From Dromaius novaehollandiae (taxonomy: Eukaryota > Chordata > Aves > Casuariiformes > Dromaiidae): DNA of 64,000 nucleotides. The stretch is taken from contig NC_088110.1 in the NCBI RefSeq assembly GCF_036370855.1, positions 20,207,501 to 20,271,500 on the forward strand, written 5' to 3'. The notes under the pieces were generated by a model that was not told where the DNA came from, made no database searches, and saw only the letters and a list, made by a program, of their open reading frames with translations. Positions 49,301 to 62,800 of this stretch are shown piece by piece. Each line of letters begins with the position of its first letter. Within the stretch, counting starts at the first letter, position 1. The position numbers were made by a program, and so were the translations under genes.

Positions 49301-50849
49301 TTCAATGTGGATTTTTGGCATGTTCTTTCTCTCTTCTATCCAGCTCTTCTGTCTTACGAACATGAACTCATCCTTACGGCTGAGACTTGAAGAGCAGGCT
49401 GGTGGTGTGATGCACGCACGACTGGCTGTCAATCTCCCGCTCACTTAATAGCTTGAGGTTCTGTGTTCTTCCACTTCATTTTTATCTCTGCTGTTTCCTC
49501 CTGTGCTGAGACCTTCTGGAGTGAGATTCCTGTCTGATTACATAATAAAACCATGAATTATTAACAGTATATAAATTATTGACAAACTGTTCTCTGTGTT
49601 AGAACAGCTTTAAAGTATTGATTAGGAATTCAGAAAGTTATAATTAGTTTCTGCAGAAGAGATAATTAAGGTGTTATTGTTTCTCTTCTAATGTTGTGAT
49701 GGATAGGAGGTATTTATACTGAACTCTGTGAAATCTTATTAAAATTAGGGCAAGAGGTTTATGGGCACTCCAGATAATGGGAAGATAAAGCATGGTGGGG
49801 AAGTGTGCATTTTCAAAGAGCTCAGCTGGCAATGTGTGCTCACTGTGGAAAGAAATCATTTCAAGTTTGCTCTGAGGAAACTCCTGGATACGGATGTGAT
49901 TGACTTCAGCAGAGTCAGAATCTCATTCCAGTTTGGTTTCATTAGAAATCAAACCAACGCAACTGTAACTGTGTACATTTTTAACCCAGTGGTTGATTGC
50001 GACCAAATTTGACTGGCAGGGGCGGGGGATACAGTCTTGGAGATATTTAGTTTCTACAGGTTTTATACAAGCTCCCTGGCACAAAACATTGCAGTGTTAG
50101 TTTAGATCTTATTAGACATCAGAAACTTCACACAAGGGTTCAATTTCAAGACAAAATGACACTGAGAACTAGTTTTTACGGGTTCTGCTGCTCACAAAGG
50201 GATTTATGCAGTCTTGAAGTTAGACGTTTTTATATCTCTTATGGAAATGTAATTTTATTCAGTGGAAGTCATCGCACGGGCCGGAGCGTTCCCCGACAGA
50301 ACAGATGCGATTGGTAGCGGGGACTCATCTTGCCTAACTTAATGCGTCCTCCAGCGCTCTACAGCTGAGCCACTCGTCTAGACTCCCTCCACAGAAAATT
50401 GGGAGAAGGAGTTTCTGCTCAAGTACAATTCATCTGAGCAGCTTGGGGAAGAGACGAATCACTGCAGACGTTTAAAGTTAGGTAAGGTGAGTCCCATCCT
50501 CTGAGTGCAGTGTCAGAGTGGAGCTAATATAAATGTCAGTATTAGGAGCAGCAGGCTCTGCCAGGTAAGTGTCTGCCTGTAAATTGATCCAATTCTCCGC
50601 CTGTTTCTGCTCTCCCTGCCTTTCTCTCAGGTGTTTGTAGGGAAAGAACAACCTGCAATGACATGCAGTAGGTCAAATCCAAGAATTGGGTGAGAACGAA
50701 TATAATAGTTTCTGGGAGATACTCTCTTTAGCGAGGCTTTCCTGGTGCTCTTTAAATACACATTACCTATTCCTTTGAAGCCCCCTCTTAGGCTGCCGAA
50801 TGGTCGGCTGCTGACATATATTCAGAGAGAACAGAGCTGAAAGAGAATT

Positions 50850-51000
50850 CGAGAAGACAACTCATCCATCCCTGTGCACCATGCTGGGATCAGCTGTGCC
50901 AAAAGTGTTCCCGATTAGATCTATTTTGTTCCTGAGCCCCTCAGGGATGGAGATTCCCGCAACCTCCCTAAATAATCTACTTCAATGCTGAGTTGTCCTT
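50850..51000 (-). mobile_element. CR1 LINE fragment, very old
   Basis: The plus strand has CTCATCCATCCCTGTGCACC and, about 90 bases on, GGGATGGAGATTCCCGCAAC followed by CTCCCTAAATAATCTACTTC and AATGCTGAGTTGTCC. This matches the layout of older CR1 3' regions read on the complementary strand (a GGAGATTCCACAACCTCCCT-type block followed by TTCCAGTGCTTAACCACCC). It is short and degraded; boundaries are by eye. Confidence 0.6.
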
Positions 51001-52499
51001 ATGATTACATTTGCTAATGTATAACCTTTTACAACCAGTACATGTTGAATTCACAGAGTCTGAAGAAGGGGGGATTGTATAACGTACCTGGATATCTGCT
51101 GATCTGCTTTGGACAATATTTGTAAATTCTGGAAGTTTTCCACATTTTTGGTTAGGTTTCATAAATGGGAATTATGAACTACTTGGCATTTCTGTATTCT
51201 TGCATAACTCAGCTGGCCTCTTCCCATCACCCAAGAGGGCCTAAAGGCAGAGCTGAAGTGACTTCCTTGAAGGCATAGTTTTTTCTCCAGAAAAATGAAA
51301 GAAATCTCAAAGAGCAACAGCCAACCAGTGCTATGTCCCTGACGCTGGCACGGCGTTGAATGCAGAGACCGAAACTGAGGCTTGGTTTCACTGAGTGGCC
51401 ACTTTCCAGTGACTGTCACCCCACATCAGCCCTTTCAGCTCCTTCCAGGGGCTACCTGGCTGTCTTCCCTGCTGGATTTGACCCCTGAACCATGCCCAAA
51501 GAGCTGTTCTTAGAAGGTCTGCATCACTGAGCCTTTCCTTGGGGCATCTTGTCAGGGTAAATTGCCATATTAGACTCTTGCAATCAGGAAGGCGATGTGC
51601 TACCAGAGCGGTGTGAGCAGCAAGGGCCGTGGTATATCTTAACAAACCGTCCAGCCACAGTGTCAGTTGTTCCTCATGGAAATTTTATCCAAAGAAATAC
51701 TATATTAAAGAAATTGTGAAAAGCAGCTCATAAGGAATATATTTGCAGATCTCCAGAACTGTCTTCAACAGCTCAGCAAACACATTAAATCTATCAGGGA
51801 ACGGTAGTTAGGATTTCAACCAGGTTTGTAAGAATAGGCTCTTAAATCCCAACCTTTAGGCCAAATCTGCTCTAAATTTCTGAAAACTACCAGCTAGTGG
51901 CAAAAGAGCATAGCATCCAGCTCTTGCTAATGTAAGAGGGGTCTGTATCGCCGCTCTGTCAGATGGCTGAGCAACACACGACGAACGTCTCCTGCATTGT
52001 GAACCTAAGCTGAAAGTGCAGGTCTATCAGCAAAGCAGATGCAGCAAAGCTCTGCCAGCCATTAATAGGCATGTGTGCCTGCTTTCATTAGTTAATATTT
52101 GTTTGAAAGTACCTCTCTCGCTTTCACGTGGAGATAGGAGCGTCCTCACAAAGGGCACTGGTCCTGTGCAGCCACCATATACCTACAAAACAGTATTAAC
52201 AGGTTTAACAGATTAAATTGTCTCCCCATCCCTGGGAACAAAACAGGGCACCTAATTGAAAGCCATTCTCTGTGAGTGCTCCTTCAGCCCCCTCCCTCCC
52301 CAGCACTACGTTTTTATCGCATCTTTTGTTGGCCGTACATCAGCTGCACTTCTCTTTCTTGCTGTGGATAAAAACAATCCCCGCTTCCCCTCAGCAAGCT
52401 TTAAAACCTCTTTGCAGAGCACGAGCACTAAATGAGAGCCATGCTCGCTCTGTGCGCTTTAGCAGGCAGGGATGTTTCAAGAGACTAAATTAATCCCTC

Positions 52500-53800
52500 A
52501 CATTTTCAAAGTGCATGGCACGGATTTGAACTCCAGCTCCCACAGTGGTCAAAGCAAGGGACAGGCTATGAGCTCCCCGCGTTTAATGCCTGGCTCTTTC
52601 CCCGAGCCACGGGTGACACGTGGCAGATCTCCGCTGTGCTCTGCTCCCCGCCACCGTCCCCGGGCAGCGGGGTGGCAGCCTGTGCGTCTGCGGTCCTGCC
52701 GGGTCTGTCCTCCCACCATCGCTTGGGGCAAAGCTTTTTCCAGTCCCCTAACTGGAAAGGCCTGAGCTGAACAAGAGCAATAAGCAAAAAATCTGCAGAA
52801 TGCAACATTTTAGGAGTACACGCTGCTCCTCGCTCCTTAAAAACGTGTCACGTGGGCAAAGAGTGCAGCTGCGCTGGTGTTAAAATTGCATCTCTGAGTG
52901 CTCTTTGCTTGGAGCTACCAGCATTTATGGGCTCAAAGGACTGAACACGCCGGGGCTATCGCAGCTCTGGGAGAACGGCGGCCAAGAGCGGGAGAAATGG
53001 CCACGAAAAGCAGCTGCGTTGCTGCTTTGCCAGGCCATAGGTGCCCTTGCTGCGGGCGGCGAGGGAGCTGGAAAGCCACCGCTACAGCCGAGGCAACGCT
53101 TGCAGGTGCAGCAGCCCTCGCCCCCGTCTTTATGTCCTCTGGGTCTGAGCGGTGGTGTATGGCTGCTCCCAGCTCGAGCGTGCGGCCCGCGGCGGGGCTG
53201 TGTCTGCAGCGGGAACCCGCCGTGGGGCTGCCCCATGGCCAGCGCCGTGCTCCCAGCCCGAGTCACCTTGGTGCCGGGAGCCTGGCTTTTCAGCGCGAGG
53301 GCTCTGCCTGTCCCGGTCCTTGCATCGGCACCTACGAGGGCGTGAATGGGACATGCGCGGGACTTTCTGCAGCACATCATCTTTACTCTTTGAAACAGAG
53401 AGAAATACGGCTCTACGGCCAGCAGCCAGGTGCCCCCTCGGCTGTGCCCATGCCAGCGCGAGTCCTCTGCAGCAGACGTGTTGTTTCAGGGATTTAGAGT
53501 TTCTCCTTGTCTTTGCTTTCTCCACCAACTTTTTCTTGCGTGGTATTTCCAGCTGCACAGACAGCCGCTTCCTTCGAAGCAGAGAAAACCTCTGGCCACG
53601 TAGGTAGAGCAAGAAATTCCAGCTCCCTGCTCCCAGATAGGCTCAGGGTAATGAATCCATTCAAAATCAATGCCCCCATCAGTGACAAAATTGTTGTTGC
53701 GGGAAGAAAGTCACTCGCTGCTGCTGGGTTTGATGGCTCCCTCTTTCCTCGCCTTTTACCCGGAGGGCTCGGACTCCAATGAAGGGGGAATGATTTAATC
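52500..53800. other. GC-rich block without a convincing gene
   Basis: The GC content rises sharply between about 52.6 and 53.6 kb, and long overlapping ORFs open on both strands (up to 199 codons at 52898-53497 plus, 160 codons at 53130-53612 minus). None resembles a known family, and the residue make-up (Ala, Gly, Pro, Arg, Cys) reflects base composition. It may be a regulatory CpG region or an uncharacterised exon; no paired splice sites were found. Confidence 0.4.
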
Positions 53801-56800
53801 CAAAACAGAGGTGACAGCACAAAGCGAAGGTTCAGAGCAGGTTACGTTCAAAAATGGAGGCAGAGCCTTCTCAGAAGGCAAGGTGGGAGCTGGCAATCTG
53901 ATGCGGACGGTCCTCGGCTGCCACAACAGGCTCCTCCTAATTGAGGTTGCCCTCCCGGAGAAGGCAATATCTCTCTACAGCAAAAAGTCAGAGAGATGTG
54001 CGCTTCTGAACAGCTATTATTTGAAGGTAACAAGTAACAACATGTCTTGCTGCATTTTTCCCAGTTTGGGTACAAATACAATATCAGAAGATACTGTGCA
54101 GGCATGTACAGGCAGAGGACACGCTGAACCGAGAAACCTTGTCTCCTGCAACGCCGCATGATACACTTCACATCATTATTAGCCCCCTCCCTCCCCCAGC
54201 TCTCGTACGAGTGGCAACTGCCTGCCTGGGTTTCACAGCGAGGATGGGATCAGCAGATATGTACCTCAGCACTATTTTTGAAGGTTATATTGCACGAGTG
54301 GGCGTGCACATGAACTGTCTTCCCCTTCCTTCTTGAAGATAAACAGATGCATTTATCTTAATGCCAGAAAGCCAAAGCTCGGTTAATTGTTGTGTCTAAC
54401 TTACTGTGCATTTTTGGTGGGCTGATTTTTATTAGCTTGCTCACCTTGTGGAGAGTCACTGTGTTTAAATTCTTAAAAAAATCCCTCCCGTACTCTTCCT
54501 TGAAGGAGGATTCAACAGCAACAGTTGCCACCTGTTTCTTCCCATGCGTTCTTTTTACTTTCTTCTTTTTAAATGCTTGACACAACTGGGCAGAGACGAC
54601 TTTCCATTTTCTCCATGTGTGACACTGCTCAGTGGCAGCTGCTAAAAGAAAAGCCCCATCATAATCAGTGTGTTTTGCCTGTAGCATAAGGCATTTCAGA
54701 AACACTGAAAAGCTGAAAGGAAACAGAAGATAAGTTGGAAATGATGAGCTGAAATGTGCACTTTCATTTCAGAGATTAAATTAGAAAAATATATTATCAT
54801 GAATTTAAAACAGTATCATCAGCCAGCTTGACAGCTCATCTGGGCTCATGCTGTGCTGTTATTGAAGGGACTTGGGCTAGAGTCCAGCCGTAGGATCCTC
54901 ATGTCTTTGATATTCAAAGGCTGGATCAAGCTTTGGGGCAGTTCTGCTCAGCGGGGAGGAGAGGAGGTTTCTGCTGGAGTAACCTGCTGACTGTAGCACT
55001 TTGAAAAGTCAGTGACAGGCCAGGATTATCATTATAAAGTGCTGCTGACCCATCAAGAGCGAGGAGGAATAGGAACATAATGCAGAAAAATTTGCACAGC
55101 TGGAAAAGCTGAGATCAAATAAAACAGCCCCATGGAGGATATAACGGGCGGGTAGGTGTAAAGGAAAAAACGTTTACTGGTCATCGGAAGCACTTCAGAT
55201 CTGTTCCTTAGGTTACACAGCAGAAGTTGCATGGCTTTAGACTACATTCAGGCAATCCCTAAGGAATAGCACACAGGAAGAAAACTGGAGGAAGTCTTAA
55301 ATATCCCAGCTGATGTGTCCCTGGAACCGCCGCAGAATTAAAGCAGGGATTAAATCTGAGGCTCCCTGGGGAACGTGCTCACCGTCATGGTGGGATTGGA
55401 CCTCCCTGTAGTCCCTGGCTCCTACTTTCATTCCTTCAGTGGCTTCATGGAAGGCAGCAATTCTCAGAAAAGCTTTATAGGAAAGATAATAAAATCTCAG
55501 AAATTTTCTGCATTCCCTGTTGCTGGTGGTAAAGATGATGAGTAAACCTGTTTCTTGTTGTCACCTAAGGCTATTCCATTCCCCATGTTAGAGCTGGAAT
55601 TCTTGTTTATCATGTCCACATTTCCCCCTTCTTACCGTTTTCTCCACGTAGACAATGGAATATGTGAAGAGACCACTGTATGACCCCTCTTTTTGGAGAA
55701 AGCAGGAAGAAATGGAAGCAGAACTTCTCATTTATGAACCAAGTTAGGCAGATGTCTTCATTTCATCATCTCTAAAATGGGTAAAAGGGCCTGGCCTTGA
55801 CTGGTAGGGTGTCTCATCTAGGTGTAGCTCTTTGCCTGGAGCTTTCATGATGCCAGTTGTTTGTGCAGAGAACTGAGCGAAAGTCCTCAGAAAAAGTTCA
55901 TTTATACGTTGATGAAACAGTCAAGTGGCAAGGTTGAACAAAGAAGGAAGGCTGCACCTTTGAAGGCAGTTGAAGGACAGGACTGAGAGGTCAGAAACAC
56001 AACTAACTTACCACGGCTTAACAGGTCACTGTGTACCAGTAGAATGAGTGGGCCAACCATACTATTTGGCCACTAAAATATGTAAGCTTAAACCTCTCCA
56101 TTTCTTGGAATCTGCCCCTGTAAGTAGAGTGGCACTTTGCACAGGATATGAAAATAACTTCAAGAAGTTGAGCCAGACCAGAGAAGCATTATCCAGGGAA
56201 GAGGCTGCTTCACAGCTTGCTTGGAATGAGAAAGATGCCATTCAAGATTGTTTAACAAAGAGAATAATGAGAGATGTTGGCAGGCTGTACATATGGAATG
56301 GGGCTAGTTGTCTTCAGAAAAATTAAAAATAGGTAGCTTATTGTGCCAAATTTTCCTGGCTTCTATCACAAACAGACTCAAAATCTAGTGAGGAACTCAC
56401 TGGGAAGATACACAAAACTGAGAAGCAAAGCAGCGCAAACTATACGACTAGAGTTACTGAGTAAAGACTATTTTGAAGATCTGAACATCAAACTACTATT
56501 GGAGATCAGAGCCTGATCAGTGAATAGCCATGGTTCAGATGTTATTCCTTTCTTCAAAAATAGCCAAAGGAAATCCTCTTCCTCTTCTAGCAACTGCAAT
56601 AGTGTGACTTTCGGCACTGACTCCAGAGTACAGAGAGACATCGTTCCTGTCTCGGCAGGACCGTGGAGGTGATGGTACGCAAGATCGGCACCCTCAGTGT
56701 GACGCTTCACCGGGAAGGGCTCGGCACCTACAAGTTGTAAAATACAAAAATGCTGAAACAGGATATCTGCATCCAGGATAATAAAATAAGTTTCATCCCC

Positions 56801-59800
56801 CGCAGAAGAAGCAAGTGAGAGTGGTGAGATTCATGAGCTAGGTGAAGAAAGGGATGTTTCTGCCTGAAGGGCAATCAGTGCAGTGTATAAGATCCCTGCC
56901 ATAGCCCTAACGGGAGAAGCATTCCTACAGATCTATATGTTCAGAATTCGCTTTATTTTTATTGAGCCTACCAAAACCAGTATCAATACTTTCTGTGACA
57001 ATACTTGCAGAATAAGTTGTGATGCCACATTAACATGAACAGCAGAATTTTTGCCTTTCACTACCAGTGGGAAAAATCACCAACAGTCTTCTTTCCTTGT
57101 CAAGGAAACACAGGAGCAATCTGGAGGACTTTCAATCAGCAGCCAGACTCACAAAAAAATTCCCTGGAGAGAAGACTCTGAGCCTGCCATTCCTTCAGTC
57201 AAGAGCCTGTATTGACCGGCTCCATTTCCACTGAACATGATGACAGATCCCTGGGGATCATGGGTTTACATCTGGAAAATATCACCAATTCTTGCCTATT
57301 TGTACTCTTTCATTGGCCACACAGAAACAAGATGCTGAGGAAGGAGGAACTGATGAGCTTTCTTCCTGTGTCAGAGTAAAGGCCTGGTCTGCATTAATAT
57401 ATGCTGATCTGTGCATGTCTCCATTATATGGTTGCATACATCTGTAATTATTTCCTGTACAATAGCGATTCAGGGACATTATTCCAGAACTGCAGATTTC
57501 TTGCTGTCAAGATGAGCGCAGTTCGAAGCACCCGCAGAGCACAGTACTGAAGCATTTTCTCCTGTCAGCCGTTTCCCAAGTAAGAACCCAAGTGATGTCT
57601 TTGGACAGACTGATCCAAGCTGGGGAGCAGTTTCATATGAAGAAGGTCTGTAATACAAAAGAGAGAAGATTAAAAGAGGGGATTGGCTATAGGCTCGATT
57701 TTACCAACTTCATTCCTCTTGAACAAGAAGCCAGCTCCCGCAGAGCTGATGTCTCCAGTGACCTGCTGAGCGAGGTAATGCAAGGAAAATGAACACAACT
57801 GGCATTAGCTCTGTAGTACGCACTAGTACTATAGCTCATTAGTACTATACAAAGAGTACAGAGTGCTCCTTCTTTCAAGGAGCTCACATGGACTAATTAC
57901 AGCTTTCATCTAATTGATATTTTCTTTGGCCATTTCATATTTCTCCAGTAGTGATTTTAATACTTTGAACTGGCTGTTTGACTTTCCCGTTCCAGATGCA
58001 TTCTGGGCTCCATTCAAAATTATGATACAATCCCAAAACCTTGAGCGGAAGCCAAGTTCTCTCTTTCCCAAACTGGCAGTCTGCATGGGAAGCAGTGAAC
58101 ATATTTTTCACTGTTACGCATCTTGCATCTGACTCAGGTTGTTGTTATTATGCAGTAAGTGTTACAGTCTGAACATTAAAGAAAGGAAGAATGTTCAGGT
58201 CCTAAGGGGGGAATAAAATCCACTAATCCAACATAGGCTTTATTTGCTTATTGACTACCAACCGGTGCTGAGAACGGCAGGACTCCCAGAGCTTCAAACA
58301 GGATTAGAGAGTAGGAAATAGGACATTTATTTCAACTCAGATTCTTATTTAAGTCTTTATTCTAGCTACACAGCTAGATATTTGGACATCTGGTGAAAAT
58401 TCTTGGCTGTACACAAGCTCTGAAAATGTTGTTAATCTTTAAAATCAATATTGCATTTAGGAAATCGCTCACCTACCTGTAAGTTTGTGACTAGTAATTC
58501 ATCCATATGCTGTTTCATGAGTCATTAACTATGTAGGAAAAGGCATTACTTTCTCTTTATCACTCTTGGACAACTTGTTCCACCCTTATATTCATTAATG
58601 TGCAAATTACATTATTACTATTTACTCATATCAGTTGGAAGGTTTAAAAAAAATTCATAAGTAATTCTCATAACTGGGATCCAAGTGCTGGTTAAAAAGT
58701 ACTTGAGCACACCTTACTGATTATATACAGGTGTGCTGGGCATTGACAGTGGCAGGGCAGTCACTCTGCTCTCAAAGGACAAGCCGTCCCACCTGTGATC
58801 AGTGCCCTGAAGTTCCTACTGTTAAAATAGTAAGCTGAATTTTGCTTTACTTAAGAATCGGAAGGCTTGAAATAGAGACTGTCGAAATCAAACAATGGAG
58901 CTGTTGCTGTAACTTCCAAAAGCTGCTATATTTGATTTGCCTTTAACTCTGTGAAGTGTCTTGGCAAACCTTTAATTTGAAATTTGTAGAGGCTGAGCAT
59001 CACATCCGGCTAGGCCTATCAACAGATGGAAGAACTACTAGAGGCAAAATGTATATCTTCATGCTACAGTTTTTTTTTTTTCATCATAATACTAAACATG
59101 CATTGAAATTATTAGTAGACTGTGAGACTGATAGATTTATTTGCAGTGGAGGGTGCCCCTGGAAAAGCGTGGGAGGGAGGCACAGGTGGTGGAGGTTGCT
59201 TGGCATGGGCTGCCTTTTGTTGTAGAAAATGTTAAAGCTGATTGTAAACACGGAAATCAAGATTGCATCCCAGAGAGCAAAGAGTTTGGAAAACGTTAAG
59301 CTGGTAGGATTGCAAGCATGCTGTTGCGCATAGAGAGATCTGCCCCATCTCCTGAATTCAGACAAGAGCAGCCAGCCTCCTGTGCTGGGACGCGGAGGAC
59401 CAAACACGGAGGTTGCAGAGCCAGTCATGCGCCTTAGGTGCCGCTGCCTGAGGAGGTGAAAGCCCATCGCTATCCCTGGTCCACTCGGAGCCATCCAAGC
59501 TTGGACTGCTGTGCAGGCCCTTCTCCTTTGCACTATTGCCCTTGTTTCTTAAATGAGATCCTGACTATATCAGGTTCAACTCAAGCACTGGCAAAGCCAA
59601 AGGCAAAATACCCATTAACTTCAGCTGGAAGCCTGCCTGGCATCCAGTGCACTTATAATGCTCAAACTGACTGTAAGGAGCTTAAATAAAAAGTCCATGT
59701 ATTTTCTCTTTACTCAGCTTGTTAACCTTTTCTTCATTAATCACTAATCTCGGAGCTAACTAAGTCACTGTTGGACTGAGCTGGTACGACTTCTTACCAA

Positions 59801-62800
59801 AATGATTGCCTTCTACGCAGGTGCCTGTAAAGCCCACGCGACTGGCGTGTCCCGCGATCACACCAGCCGAGGTTCGCTCCTGCGCCCTCAGCAAGCGGGC
59901 AGAAGTGCAGACGCTTCCCTCCCCACCAGACTCACGTGGGTCCTCTCTCCTGCGGGGGCATTTCGTCCATCCTCTCCAAAGGGCTGCTGAGGAAGGCTCT
60001 TTACAAGCAAAGGTCTTTAACAGCAAGTAGATCCTGGAGAGCTATTTGCTCCCCTTGCCCTCTGTGTGCTGATATTGTTTTATTTTTGCTCCCCTTGCCC
60101 TCTGTGTGCTGATATTGTTTTATTTTTAAAAACACCTCTGAAATAGGCTGTGGACTAAAAAACAAAAAAGCAAGTGGAGGTGAACCTTAATATACAACAT
60201 AGATGCAAAATGAAACTCAGTCATGCAGAAAGTGCCAATGACTTATTGTACATGAATGGGATGGGAAGTACATTTTATCTAATCCCAGTGCATTTAAAAA
60301 TAACTATTCAGCATCTTCTCACCTGATACGTATCATCTTATTGATTTCGAGCTGACTTTTGCAGATTGACTCCATCTGCCAATTTGGCTGTCATGCTTTG
60401 GAGTCCTCAACTGCCCAGAAAATGGTGCCATTGCCATTCTCAAGCAAAGATGTTTTTAATGTAACAGGTATAAGGTGAACTAGAACAGTAGCCCAGAATG
60501 AGAACAATCTAATAACATCAGCCGGCTGGGAATAATGAGCACATGTTTACAGCTGAGCTGTTCTGCTATGGGATGAAAAATCTGGATCTTTTTAAGGATT
60601 AACCAACTACACAACCAGGAGAAAATATTTTCAACTGAAACATTTTGTCAATTTTAACTGTGCAACATGGTCAAACACAAAAGAAATGTCAGGTCACTTA
60701 TTACACCAATTTATCTGCCAGCTAAGTTGTTTCTTTTGAGGCCTCCTGGCAACAGGGAAGGCTTCCTAAGAAGTGCTGAGTCCTTCCTAAGTCCTTTCAG
60801 AATGCCCCAAGATTTTCTTTCATCAAGTGTATCATTCTTTGCAATGAGGAATAAACCCATGTACAGGCAAAACACCAGGGCAGAAGAAGAAAAAAAAGAG
60901 ATAAAATTTTGCAGATATGGGAGTAAAATGAGAGCATCTCTCACTTACAGCAGTGGAATTTCATTTCCGAGTTGGTTCAGTGAATCGTGAACCCAGGCTA
61001 AAAGGGTGCTCTGTGCACTTGCGAGCAAACGTATCTGAGCGCGCGTTGGGGAGGGAAGTCCGGCTGCGTGATTTTGCTGTGCTAGTTTATGTTTAATATA
61101 ATCTTCAGTCATGACAAATTTATGCAGAGCGAGAACATTTCAAACACAGCAAACTAATGCTATCCAAATACCTTGGTGTTCTACAAACACCATGGACAGA
61201 GTTCAAATATATCTTGGGGAAACATAAAAGTTTAAGCATCACAAAATCCTGACATTATACGGCTGTTCCCTGATACACACCTGCACTGGCGTGGGAGGTT
61301 TCAGAGCGGGTGTTATTACGCGACTGCTTAGGGTGTCCATGCACCGTGAAATAGTGGTTGAAGAGCAGGATGCTGCACCGCAGCGACGGCTCAGGCTCCT
61401 TCCAGAGCACCACTGGCTTGCGAAGGTGGTTCCTTGAGGTGTCTGTGCGAGCACACGCAAAAGCACTCTCAGCAAAGGCCAAGTTTTACCTTGAGGCTGA
61501 AAGATGCAACTGAAGACAAAACGCTTGCTGATCTATATCCAGAGAAGGATTTAACCCTCATAAAAGTGGGTTAGGGAAAAATCTCTACCAAGTTAAGTGT
61601 ATCTGGGGTTGAAATTGAGATTCCAGCCTTACTGGCTGCTTGTGTGTTAGATATGCAATGCATTTCCAACTTGCGACTGCGAAACGATGCAAACACTTGG
61701 GCATAAAGACAAAAGAAATGGGAGATTTCAGATTTGTAAAAGTGTTGAAAAACCCCTCTGATTGTTCTTTAAGTAATTTTTCCAGTTAGGCAGGCAAACA
61801 TCCAAAGCTCTTTAGAAGTGTTCCTTCAGTCAGTAAATGATCTCTGAATTTCCAGTGGGCTGAAAGGATGACACATTTCAGCATAACTGGAGGGAAGCTG
61901 AATGAAGGATTCAACATCCAGCTACTATGTCTTTTTCTTCGGTTAATTCATCTGTTCTTCCATCCCTTCCCAGCACAAGGGTGCCTTCCTCGTGTTGCTG
62001 TGCTATTGCACTCACTTATTTTTGTGTGACCGGTGTGGTAGGTGGGTTTTGACTTATGTGACAACCCCCTCTTGTCTGCATGCCCTCAGAAATAACTTCA
62101 CCCTAGAGGATATGGGAGAAATGATTTTAGCCCCCAGGAAAATGAACCAGGTGAATTTGAGGGCTTCAGCAGCAAAATCTCAAGCAGATTCCTAAATTCT
62201 AGCAAGCCCGGTATTTCCTTTCGTCTCTATTGGAGGCTATCCAGCTCTACACAGCAGCTCCTGTGGCTCAGCAAAACGATCGGAACAGCATGCCAGTAAT
62301 TCTGACATAACAAGAGTGACACATTAATCTCACAGCTGGGCGCAACGAATGGCGGCCAAATCTCTGCCCATAAAGAAATCAAAGGAACGTTGCGCCGTTT
62401 GCAGGTCATGCGGTTCAAGGAACCCAGGCTACCAGCCTCCCAATGGGTACCTGGGGTTTTGCACACAACATGGTTAATGTGGTGCAGAGATTAAAAACGT
62501 GGTATTTTAGTCTAAATTGTAGCTTTGGTTTTTGAAAATTAATCACAGCAGGTTAGAGGGCCCAACACATTTTTTTAAAAGATAAAAACGCATAGTAATC
62601 TTTCTAAAAAAAGAGTGTGGTAACAATAACACTACCAGATTACTCCTAATGTGGAGCAACAGGGGCTCTGCTAAGCAGACATCACTTCACCTTAAATATT
62701 AAGCTAATTCCCTTGTACCATCAGGAGACAGCTTTCCCGTCAATCATGTCTGGGCGCATGACAGCTTATGGTTTAACTGCTCCTATCTTGTATCATTTAA

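Larger units (their letters stand above)
42849..52500. other. Intergenic with old repeat fragments and one CpG patch
   Basis: No gene recognised. Contents listed separately: an ancient palindromic repeat fragment (43643-43715), a CpG patch with a splice donor (44210-44390), and LINE-type relics (46205-46375 and 50850-51000). A 94-codon minus-strand frame at 47710-47994 looks protein-like in composition but matches no family I know. Confidence 0.5.

Noticed and set aside
52898-53612. ORFs of 199 (plus) and 160 (minus) codons
   Set aside because: No family resemblance, no splice context, and open frames on both strands, as expected in GC-rich DNA.
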